Assembly: GCA_902492065.1 (NCBI GenBank)
Contig: CABUKE010000007.1
Location: 1 to 64,000 of the forward strand
Source: an uncultured Eubacteriales bacterium
GTDB lineage: Bacteria > Bacillota > Clostridia > UBA1381 > UMGS1253
Length of the DNA stretch: 64,000 bases
Reading direction: 5' to 3'
Below are positions 56,935-64,000 of this stretch, piece by piece. Within the stretch, counting starts at the first letter, position 1. Each line of letters starts with the position of its first letter. The position numbers were made by a program, and so were the translations under genes. The notes under the pieces were generated by a model, which was given only the letters and a program-made list of their open reading frames with translations, did no database searches and had not been told where the DNA came from.

Positions 56935-58752
56935 ATGATTAGAACAGATATGATTTCAACTGTTGGAAGAGCTTATCTTACCAGCAATATTGAGAATGAC
57001 GAATATAGCTATCCAAAAGCTTTTTCCGCATCATCTTTGACATTTGTCCCTATTCGAAATAGTGCAGGTCGAGCCTTTGAAAAATTAGACATTCGTTTTG
57101 TTAAAGATAATGTTACCGTGCTCATTGAAACAAAGCAGAACTTTACAAAGGCAGATGAAGAACAATTATCTGCTTATGTAGAATATGAAAAAGCATTGAC
57201 AGGTAATAAGACAGTTGCTATTTTAGCGAATACTGTAAACGACAATGTAAAAGTGTGGCGAGGCGTTGTTTCTGACAGTGATTTTATGCCAAAAGAAACA
57301 GCTCTTCGATCTATGGACGAATATGTTGATTTTTACACTTCAAAAATCAATGATAAAGAAAAAGTGATGCAGAATACATATAAACTTAATGAATTGTTGC
57401 ATCGCCACAGTATCCCAGAGAAACTAAGAAGTCAGTTTGTTGGAACTTGCCTTCTTGCTCTGAAAAATGGATTAGATTATTCAACACCTTCTTTAACAGC
57501 AGCACAAATAAGAACGAGAGTAAAAGAAGTTCTTGAAGAATTATTGAATTCAGATATCAATAAGGCAGAAAAACTCGCTTTACTAAACCGTAATGTTTTG
57601 GGTGACCAATATATTCGTCAATTGAATATTGCCGCTTTTAGAGAAATTTTGAATTTTATTGAAAATAATATTCTTCCCTTTATAAATGATAAGAGCACTT
57701 CCGGTCAAGATTTGCTGAATTTGTTTTTTGTAACATTCAATAAATATGTTGGTAAATCGGATAAAAACCAAGCATTTACACCTGATCATATCACTGATTT
57801 TATGGCAAAAATCACCGGTGTGAATAAACATTCTGTTGTGCTTGATCCTTGTTGTGGCAGCGGATCATTTTTGGTTCGAGCAATGACACAAGCATTAGAC
57901 GATTGCGCTACTGCAGCTGAACAGGAAAATGTGAAGAAGCATCAGATATTTGGGATTGAATTTGATGAAAATGTATATGGTCTGGCAACCACTAATATGC
58001 TTATTCATTCCGATGGAAATTCAAATATTCGACAGGGCAGTTGTTTTGATTTAGCAGATTGGATAAAAGAAGCAAAACCAAATGTAATTCTAATGAATCC
58101 ACCATATAACGGACAGCGTATTCATCTGCCAAAAAAATATGTTGCCACTTGGGGTAATAATAAAAAAGAAGATCCTTCTAAAGGATTATATTTTGTTAAA
58201 TATATCGCTGATACACTTAACTCAATCAACCTGCAGGCTAAACTGGCGGTATTACTTCCTGTAGCATGTGCTATCGGAACCAGCGGAGAAATTGCCCGCT
58301 TGAAGCGTGAAATATTGGAGGAAAATACACTTGATGCTGTATTCACTTTGCCAAATGAGATTTTTTATCCCGGTGCAAGTGCTTCAGCCTGTTGTATGGT
58401 GTTTAAAATCGGCACGAAACATAACGATGTTTCCAATCCCGATACTTTCTTCGGGTATTGTAAAGATGATGGGTTTAAAAAGAAGAAAAATCTGGGTCGT
58501 GTCGAGCAAATTGATACTGATACAGGCAAGAGTAAATGGGTAGAAATTGAACGTGAATGGATTGAACTGTATCGTAACAGGCGTGCCGTTGATGGTTTTT
58601 CTGCGACACATAAGGTCAACGGTGATGATGAATGGTTGTGCGAAGCATATATGAAAACCGATTATTCAAAGCTAACAGAACAAGATTTTCAGCAGACAAT
58701 CAATGATTATCTTGCTTACCTTGTGAAAGAGGGTAATGTATATGAATCTTAA
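56935..58752 (+). CDS. BcgI-like restriction-modification subunit (nuclease-methyltransferase fusion)
   Basis: 605 residues. N-terminal about 110 residues look like a PD-(D/E)xK nuclease: Asp52 in KLDIRF and Glu65-x-Lys67 in VLIETKQ, plus following helix with QLSAYVEY. A helical region (about 130-270) leads to an N6-adenine methyltransferase: motif I DPCCGSGSF (304-312) and motif IV NPPY (388-391), with FYPGASASACCMVFK. A fused endonuclease-methylase followed by a separate specificity subunit is the layout of the type IIB enzyme BcgI (A about 637 and B about 341 residues), close to 605 and 338 here. Alternatively a type I HsdM with an extra domain, but no hsdR is present. Confidence 0.85.
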   Translation: MIRTDMISTVGRAYLTSNIENDEYSYPKAFSASSLTFVPIRNSAGRAFEKLDIRFVKDNVTVLIETKQNFTKADEEQLSAYVEYEKALTGNKTVAILANTVNDNVKVWRGVVSDSDFMPKETALRSMDEYVDFYTSKINDKEKVMQNTYKLNELLHRHSIPEKLRSQFVGTCLLALKNGLDYSTPSLTAAQIRTRVKEVLEELLNSDINKAEKLALLNRNVLGDQYIRQLNIAAFREILNFIENNILPFINDKSTSGQDLLNLFFVTFNKYVGKSDKNQAFTPDHITDFMAKITGVNKHSVVLDPCCGSGSFLVRAMTQALDDCATAAEQENVKKHQIFGIEFDENVYGLATTNMLIHSDGNSNIRQGSCFDLADWIKEAKPNVILMNPPYNGQRIHLPKKYVATWGNNKKEDPSKGLYFVKYIADTLNSINLQAKLAVLLPVACAIGTSGEIARLKREILEENTLDAVFTLPNEIFYPGASASACCMVFKIGTKHNDVSNPDTFFGYCKDDGFKKKKNLGRVEQIDTDTGKSKWVEIEREWIELYRNRRAVDGFSATHKVNGDDEWLCEAYMKTDYSKLTEQDFQQTINDYLAYLVKEGNVYES

Positions 58753-59758
58753 TACACTATCGTGGAAAGAATTTACTATTGGTGATTATTTTGATGTTTT
58801 CCTTTCTTCAGGAGATTTAAAAATTGACGACTGTGAACCTGGGAGTATTCCGCTTATTTCTTCTGGTTCTACTAATAATGGTATAGTCGGCTATATAGAT
58901 GAAAAAGGCGATGGAAAGGCTCAGATATTTAAAGCAAATTGTATAACAGTAGATATGTTTTGTAATGCGTTTTATCAAAATAAAGATTTTTATGCTGTAA
59001 GCCACGGAAGAGTCAATATTCTTTACCCGAAATTCAAATTGAATCTACAGATAGGCTTATTTATTTGCAATATAATAAAAAAAGAACAGTTTAAATATTC
59101 GTACGGCAGAGCAGTTTATAGTTCGGAAATAGCAAGAATGATCGTAAAATTACCATCAACCGCTGTTGGTTTACCAGATTGGGATTTTATGGAGCAATAC
59201 ATAAAGTCGTTGAATCACAAGCCGTTAACAACGGCCAATCAGGGAATGTGCGAATCACATACACTTGGTATTGAATCGTGGAAACCATTTAAAGTAAATG
59301 AATTATTTGAAGTTAAATATGGCATAAATATGGAACTGAATACCTGCATAGAAGCTGAAGATGGTGATTCCAATGCAATAAATTTTGTTGCTCGTACAGA
59401 ATCTAATAACGGAGTTAGTGCAAGAGTTAAACTCGTTGAAGGGAAAGAGCCTCAACCTGCAGGTTTAATTACTTGTGCAGGTGGCGGAAGTGTTCTATCC
59501 ACTTTTCTGCAAGAAGAACCATTTTATAGCGGTCGAGATTTATATTTGCTTATTCCATTGCAACCTATGAGTAAACTTGCCAAATTGTTTTGTATAACTG
59601 TTCTTAAGGCCAACAAATACCGTTATAGTTATGGTAGACAAGCTAACATAACATTACCATATTTGGAATTGCTGCTGCCAGCTACAGTTGAAGGTCAACC
59701 TGACTTTGATTTTATGGAAAACTATATGAGGTCTTTGCCGTATGGGGATAGAATATAA
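58742..59758 (+). CDS. Specificity (S) subunit with two target-recognition domains
   Basis: 338 residues in two similar halves (about 1-165 and 175-338). Each ends with the same pattern: YSYGRAVYSSEIARM...LPDWDFMEQY (117-155) and YSYGRQANITLP...GQPDFDFMENY (295-328), showing tandem target-recognition domains separated by helices, as in HsdS and BcgI B. It reads a bipartite DNA sequence and places the modification and cleavage. ATG 58742 is eight bases after GAGGG and overlaps the upstream gene by 11; ATG 58736 is too close to the site. Confidence 0.88.
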   Translation: MNLNTLSWKEFTIGDYFDVFLSSGDLKIDDCEPGSIPLISSGSTNNGIVGYIDEKGDGKAQIFKANCITVDMFCNAFYQNKDFYAVSHGRVNILYPKFKLNLQIGLFICNIIKKEQFKYSYGRAVYSSEIARMIVKLPSTAVGLPDWDFMEQYIKSLNHKPLTTANQGMCESHTLGIESWKPFKVNELFEVKYGINMELNTCIEAEDGDSNAINFVARTESNNGVSARVKLVEGKEPQPAGLITCAGGGSVLSTFLQEEPFYSGRDLYLLIPLQPMSKLAKLFCITVLKANKYRYSYGRQANITLPYLELLLPATVEGQPDFDFMENYMRSLPYGDRI

Positions 59759-59770
59759 AGGAGAACAAAA

Positions 59771-61978
59771 ATGAACATTGCCTTTGTGGAAATAAAAAAC
59801 TTCAGAAAATTGAAAAGTTGCAGAATTGATTTAAGTCCTAAATCTACAATATTTGTTGGAGCAAATAACAGCGGAAAAACATCGGCAATGTTTGCTCTTG
59901 TTAAGTTTTTAAAAAAGCGTCAACTTATTATAGAAGACTTCACAATATCTAATTTGGCATCCATTGCACATTTAGGTGATAGATATGTTGATGATACGAC
60001 CCCTATTATGCCTAAAATTGAGGATTGGAAAGATATTTGTCCTTTCATTGATGTATGGCTTGATGTTCGCGAGGATGAACTACGATATGTTGCTGATATT
60101 ATTCCAACACTTTCGTGGCGTAGTGGTAAAATAGGCATACGATTAATATATGAACCCAAAGATGTAGAGAAATTATTTCAAGAATATGTAGCAGCATATA
60201 AATTGGCACGCACAAGATCTAATAAGGCTAAATTATGGCCGTTGGATTTAACGGATTATCTGCATGATAAACTGAAAAGTCATTTTGTTATGAATGCTTA
60301 TATTCTCGATCCATCTAAGATAATTGAGCTTGCGGAAGATAGCGTCGCCTGTCCACAAGAAACCCCGTATAATAATTCTCCGATAGATTTCGATCCATTT
60401 AAAAAGCTAATACGAATTGACATCATTTCTGCACAGCGAGGGCTTGAAGATTCTAATGAAGATGACGATGATTCAAAAAGTGAAAGCAACTTGCTATCAG
60501 CACAATTAAGGGATTACTATGACAGACAGTTGGACCCCGAACGTAAGCCATCTACCTCTGATATACGAGCGCTTAATGAGATGCAGGCCGCCAAAGAAGT
60601 GTTTGACAAACAGATTTCTAAACGTTTCCAAAGTGCTATGGATGAATTGGCTAAGTTTGGATATCCGGGCAAGTATAATCCTAGTATTGTAATCGAAGCG
60701 AAAACTCAAACAAGAGATATTATATCGCGCAGCACAGTTGTAAAATATCCGATTTTTTCGGATGGCGATAACAAGTACAAGCTGCCAGAACGGTTCAATG
60801 GCTTAGGTTATCAAAATTTGATTTCTATGTCTTTCAAGCTGATGAGTTTTAGAGATTCTTGGATAAACGGTAATAGACGCAAGGCAGATGACGAAGAACT
60901 TGAAGCAATACAACCTATTCATTTAGTATTGATTGAAGAGCCTGAAGCGCATTTGCATGTTCAAGTTCAGCAAGTGTTTATAAAAAATGCCTATGATATT
61001 TTGAGAAACAACCCAATGTTAAAAAACAAAAATGATTATTGCACTCAGATGATTGTTTCTACTCATTCGAGCAGTATAGCGCTTGAATGTAAATTTTCTG
61101 ACCTTAGATATTTTAGGAGAACTAAAAGCGCCGAAGGATTGCCAATATCAGTAGTAATCAATTTATCCAGTGTGTTTGGCGTATCTACCCAAACATCTCG
61201 TTTCGTGACAAGATATCTAAGAACAACCCATTGTGATCTGTTTTTTGCCGATGCTGCTATATTGGTAGAGGGTACCGGAGAACGCATATTTATGCCCTAT
61301 TTCATCAACAAGTATGAAGTTCTGAATGACGCATATATTTCTGTTTTGGAAATTGGCGGACGCTATGCACACTATTTGAAACCTTTGATTGATACCATAG
61401 GAATATCCTGTTTGGTCATTACCGATATAGATTGTGCTTATGGCAAGAAAAAAGCAAGTGCAAAGCCTGAACGTGGTAAAAAATATTTCTCATCTAATCC
61501 AACCATCCAAAACTGGATAATAAAAAATGTGGATTTTGACTATCTCTTAGATCTTGGTTTTGACAACAAAGTTGAATACAATCTCAATATTGCTGAAGCG
61601 AAAACAAGAATAGCATACCAAACACCGGTAAAAGTTTCATTTACTGATAAAACTGAGCATGAATTTATTCCAACAACATTCGAAGACTCATTAGCATATA
61701 CAAATTTTGACAGTTTTAAAAACATGAAAGGGAATGGACTTATAAAAAAATTCAAGAATGCTTTTAAAACAGAAAACGTAGCGACCATACCGCAAGATGT
61801 ATATAATGCTATTAAAAGCAAAAGTGCCGATAAAGCTGAATTTGCATTAGATATGATATTTAATAAAGATCCGCAAAACATTGTGATTCCTACATATATT
61901 GCAGAAGGATTGGAATGGTTAGAAAAAGAGATAATATCCAAAGATAACAACGATTTTCTAAGTAAGGAGAACGAATGA
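59771..61978 (+). CDS. Class-2 OLD nuclease, GajA-like ABC ATPase with TOPRIM domain
   Basis: 735 residues. ABC-type ATPase: Walker A GANNSGKT (30-37), the OLD-type signature NGLGYQNLISMSFKL (about 345-360), Walker B LVLIEEPEAHLH (385-396) and H-loop STHSS. C-terminal TOPRIM nuclease: LVEGTGER (Glu500, Glu504) and TDIDCAYG (Asp552, Asp554). In Gabija systems GajA cuts specific DNA when nucleotide levels fall during infection and is paired with GajB. This protein is larger than the B. cereus GajA (about 578), with insertions between the ATPase motifs and a C-terminal extension after 600. AAAGGAGA precedes the ATG; the helicase gene overlaps by 4 bases. Confidence 0.9.
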   Translation: MNIAFVEIKNFRKLKSCRIDLSPKSTIFVGANNSGKTSAMFALVKFLKKRQLIIEDFTISNLASIAHLGDRYVDDTTPIMPKIEDWKDICPFIDVWLDVREDELRYVADIIPTLSWRSGKIGIRLIYEPKDVEKLFQEYVAAYKLARTRSNKAKLWPLDLTDYLHDKLKSHFVMNAYILDPSKIIELAEDSVACPQETPYNNSPIDFDPFKKLIRIDIISAQRGLEDSNEDDDDSKSESNLLSAQLRDYYDRQLDPERKPSTSDIRALNEMQAAKEVFDKQISKRFQSAMDELAKFGYPGKYNPSIVIEAKTQTRDIISRSTVVKYPIFSDGDNKYKLPERFNGLGYQNLISMSFKLMSFRDSWINGNRRKADDEELEAIQPIHLVLIEEPEAHLHVQVQQVFIKNAYDILRNNPMLKNKNDYCTQMIVSTHSSSIALECKFSDLRYFRRTKSAEGLPISVVINLSSVFGVSTQTSRFVTRYLRTTHCDLFFADAAILVEGTGERIFMPYFINKYEVLNDAYISVLEIGGRYAHYLKPLIDTIGISCLVITDIDCAYGKKKASAKPERGKKYFSSNPTIQNWIIKNVDFDYLLDLGFDNKVEYNLNIAEAKTRIAYQTPVKVSFTDKTEHEFIPTTFEDSLAYTNFDSFKNMKGNGLIKKFKNAFKTENVATIPQDVYNAIKSKSADKAEFALDMIFNKDPQNIVIPTYIAEGLEWLEKEIISKDNNDFLSKENE

Positions 61979-63825
61979 TGGAGTCAGTTCATAATATTAC
62001 TGATGATAACAGAGATAGTGCTGCCGACAGCATTATTCAAAGTTGTCTAGATTTAAAGAACCCAAAGAGCTTTTTCCTTTTCGCTGGCGCTGGAAGTGGA
62101 AAAACAAGAAGCCTTGTATCTGCGTTAGACTACATAAATATGACCTTCGGCAGAGAACTTAAACTAAAAAATCGAATGATTGCTGTTATTACTTATACTA
62201 AGGCTGCAAGAGATGAGATAAAACGCAGATGCCACTATAATCCCTTGTTTGAAATTTCAACCATTCACAGCTTTGCATGGAAACTAATATATCCACACAC
62301 AGAAGATATACGTACATGGCTTAAAAACGATATAAATACTAGAATCAATGAAGTCGAAACCAAATTAGCATCTATCAAAAATAAAGCGACAAAATCATAT
62401 AAACAAACCGAAGAGAAACTGAGTAAGCTCAAAAAACGATTAGAGCATTTGGATTCGGTAAAGCGTTTTATTTATAATCCAGATGGTATAAATACAGAGA
62501 GTAATTCATTAGATCATGCTGAGGTTATAAAAATATTGGTGGATTTGTTATTGCATCAAGAGACTATGCAGAAAATTCTTGTCGATACATATCCGGTTTT
62601 GCTGATTGATGAAAGCCAAGATACAAAAAAGGATTTGATGAATGTTTTTTTATTTATACAGGAAAAATACTCTTATCGCTTTTCTATGGGTTTGTTGGGC
62701 GATGTAATGCAACGAATTTATTCTGAAGGGAAAGAGGATTTATATACATCTATTCCTGTTTCTTGGGAGACTCCTTCAAAAATCATGAACCATCGAAGTA
62801 GAAAAAGAATTGTTGATTTGTGTAATTTGATAAGGAAACCAGTAGATGGAATTGAACAGAGAGCACGTTCAAATAAAGAAGGTGGTTTTGTTCGTGTTTT
62901 TGTATCCTCGCGAGAAAACCCATACGATACTGAACAAAAAGCACAATTTCAAATGGCTGAAATTACCTGTGATGAAAAATGGAAAATATCAGGAGAAGTA
63001 AAAAAACTAACTATTGAACACAAAATGGCAGCAGAACGATTAGGTTTTAATAAATTGTTTAATGCTCTCGATAATGTTGCCACATATAAGCAAGGATTAC
63101 GTGAAGGTTTATTATCAGTCATAGGCGTTTTTACACATATTTTATTACCCCTACACAAAGCTGATTTAGAAAATAATCCTTTTGAAAAAGCAAAGGTCGT
63201 AAAAGAAAATGCAATTATTTACAAAGACAAGAATGTCGTTTTAACGAATGAATCTTTGGATAAGCTTCAAACTGGCATTAATAGTTTGTCTTCATGCTGG
63301 AAAGATGAAGATCCCCCGTGCCGTGAACTATTGCAGATAATTTACGATCATAAACTTTTTCCTATTTCAAGAGATCTTCAGCAACTTTTGGAAAATCCGC
63401 CAATTGAAGGTGATGAAGATTATCAAAAATTATGCGGGCTTTCTGAGGCGCTTGAAGCCCCTTTTTCTGAAATCGAACGCTATTGGGAATATATTAATGG
63501 TAATGCAAGTTTTGACACCCATCAAGGCGTAAAAGGATTAGAGTTTGACCGTGTGATGGTTATCATTGATGAAAAATCGTCTCAAGGAACGATGTTTAAT
63601 TACGATAAGCTTTTAGGAATAGCGTCCAAATCATCAACGGATTTAAAAAATGAGCTCGAAGGTAAGGAAACCACACTTGATCGAACACGACGATTGTTGT
63701 ATGTGACGTGTAGCAGAGCAATCAATAGTCTGGCTATAGTTTACTACACCGACAAAATAGAAGAGGCAATTTGTTCCCTAACTGCCACTGGATGGTTTGA
63801 AGAAAAAGAGATTAAAATACTGTAG
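61975..63825 (+). CDS. UvrD/Rep-like helicase, GajB-like
   Basis: 616 residues. Superfamily 1A motifs: I GAGSGKT (38-44), Ia AVITYTKAARDEI, II LLIDESQD (209-216), IV-V region and VI RRLLYVTCSRA (about 570-580), plus the HQGVKGLEFDRV motif. A lysine-rich helical insertion follows motif Ia (about 118-165). A UvrD-like partner next to a class-2 OLD protein defines Gabija. It is bigger than the described GajB (about 494), so it may be a full helicase instead of a stripped sensor. AAGGAG precedes the start; start overlaps the OLD stop (ATGA). Confidence 0.9.
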   Translation: MMESVHNITDDNRDSAADSIIQSCLDLKNPKSFFLFAGAGSGKTRSLVSALDYINMTFGRELKLKNRMIAVITYTKAARDEIKRRCHYNPLFEISTIHSFAWKLIYPHTEDIRTWLKNDINTRINEVETKLASIKNKATKSYKQTEEKLSKLKKRLEHLDSVKRFIYNPDGINTESNSLDHAEVIKILVDLLLHQETMQKILVDTYPVLLIDESQDTKKDLMNVFLFIQEKYSYRFSMGLLGDVMQRIYSEGKEDLYTSIPVSWETPSKIMNHRSRKRIVDLCNLIRKPVDGIEQRARSNKEGGFVRVFVSSRENPYDTEQKAQFQMAEITCDEKWKISGEVKKLTIEHKMAAERLGFNKLFNALDNVATYKQGLREGLLSVIGVFTHILLPLHKADLENNPFEKAKVVKENAIIYKDKNVVLTNESLDKLQTGINSLSSCWKDEDPPCRELLQIIYDHKLFPISRDLQQLLENPPIEGDEDYQKLCGLSEALEAPFSEIERYWEYINGNASFDTHQGVKGLEFDRVMVIIDEKSSQGTMFNYDKLLGIASKSSTDLKNELEGKETTLDRTRRLLYVTCSRAINSLAIVYYTDKIEEAICSLTATGWFEEKEIKIL

Positions 63826-63896
63826 TTTCTCTTTTAGGACTTTTTAGTGAGAAAAATTCTAATGGTAATAAAATATGATATCCCTAAATCAATGAA

Positions 63897-63928
63897 ATGG
63901 CGGCAGAAAGTTTGACCTCTGCCGCCAT
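63897..63928. terminator. Hairpin between convergent helicase and right-edge gene
   Basis: ATGGCGGCAGA (63897-63907), ten-base loop, TCTGCCGCCAT (63918-63928), perfect 11 bp. T tracts are poor on both sides. It lies 71 bases beyond the helicase stop and 5 bases beyond the convergent gene stop. I see nothing else in 63826-63896. Confidence 0.6.
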
Positions 63929-63933
63929 AAAAA

Positions 63934-64000
63934 TTATACCGTATAAATCAATTCAGCCTTTACAATTTCAACTGAGCGATTGCGGATATTATTCATTCTC
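63934..64000 (-). CDS. C-terminal end of an unidentified gene (partial)
   Basis: On the minus strand a frame is open from the window edge to TAA (63936-63934), encoding RMNNIRNRSVEIVKAELIYTV. The hairpin immediately after the stop supports a real gene end. Family cannot be told. Being convergent with the helicase gene, it may lie at or beyond the right border of the operon. Confidence 0.4.
   Translation of the reverse strand, partial: RMNNIRNRSVEIVKAELIYTV

Larger units (their letters stand above)
53990..64000. other. AT-rich defence island (right end outside the window)
   Basis: From about 54.0 kb the base composition drops and codon use shifts (frequent AGA, ATA, TTA, AAA, rare GCG/CGC) in all genes to the window end. 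The content is entirely defence-type: a HEPN protein, AbiE toxin-antitoxin, BcgI-like restriction-modification and a Gabija-like OLD/helicase pair. No integrase, tRNA-edge duplication or insertion sequence is visible within the window, so the mobilising element is not identified. Confidence 0.75.

Noticed and set aside
56935..59758. Classical type I R-M system
   Set aside because: No hsdR translocase gene; the methylase subunit already carries an N-terminal nuclease-like motif and sizes match BcgI A/B better.

Overview
The window looks like a chromosomal segment of an anaerobic, endospore-forming Firmicute of class Clostridia, rod-like in gene content and rich in carbohydrate-active surface proteins. 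Support: spoIVA, a 22-residue spoVM, a YtaF-type sporulation membrane protein, a SpoIID-domain protein and a SigB/F/G-type sigma factor; a T-box leader on trpS; Shine-Dalgarno AGGAGG sites; near-consensus TTGACA-17-TATAAT promoters; S-layer-homology anchoring. The backbone is moderately GC-rich (GCG/CGC codons common), whereas everything right of about 54 kb is clearly AT-rich, with many AGA, ATA and TTA codons. I cannot name the species.

Layout. 0-0.8 kb: the end of an unidentified gene, a promoter and terminator bracketing a ~140-nt candidate small RNA, and tRNA-Trp(CCA). 0.8-11.2 kb: spoIVA, a ZIP metal transporter, rpsF-ssb-rpsR with a possible S6:S18 autoregulatory leader, mnmG, T-box-trpS, lysS, a small membrane protein and a sporulation-type sigma factor. 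11.2-25 kb: a membrane-bound AraC-type sensor-regulator, a 2825-residue modular secreted protein built from three alternating repeat types, an SLH anchor protein, and a two-gene micro-cluster ending in spoVM. 25-30 kb (minus strand): MFS transporter, argH, a lipoprotein and argG. 30-36 kb: ruvC, ruvA, ruvB, a sporulation/cell-wall amidase, a SpoIID-like protein and queA. 36-50 kb: MFS transporter, K+/H+ antiporter, YtaF, a heterodimeric ABC exporter with one degenerate ATPase site, then a heparinase-II/III-like lyase, ADP-ribosylglycohydrolase-like protein, ribokinase and GNAT cluster. 50-54 kb (minus strand): a NUDIX-MutY fusion, tRNA-Ala(CGC), tRNA-Pro(CGG), HPr and tgt.

54-64 kb is an AT-rich defence island. 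A divergent HEPN (Rx4H) protein faces six tightly packed co-directional genes: AbiEi/AbiEii toxin-antitoxin, a BcgI-like nuclease-methylase fusion with its separate specificity subunit, and a class-2 OLD (GajA-like) ATPase-TOPRIM nuclease with a UvrD-like (GajB-like) helicase. Overlaps of 8, 11 and 4 nt and gaps of 15 and 12 nt suggest one transcription unit, started from a TTGCAA-17-TATAAT promoter followed by two ATAAATTTAT palindromes. The physical fusion of three defence modalities in one operon is the most interesting part of the window.

Regulatory links inside the window: the tRNA-Trp here has discriminator G, which matches the TGGC T-box bulge and TGG specifier upstream of trpS; SpoVM and SpoIVA are known coat-basement partners and both genes are preceded by the same CATATAAT box typical of sigma-E promoters; queA and tgt both serve queuosine synthesis; ruvABC and NUDIX-MutY serve DNA repair.
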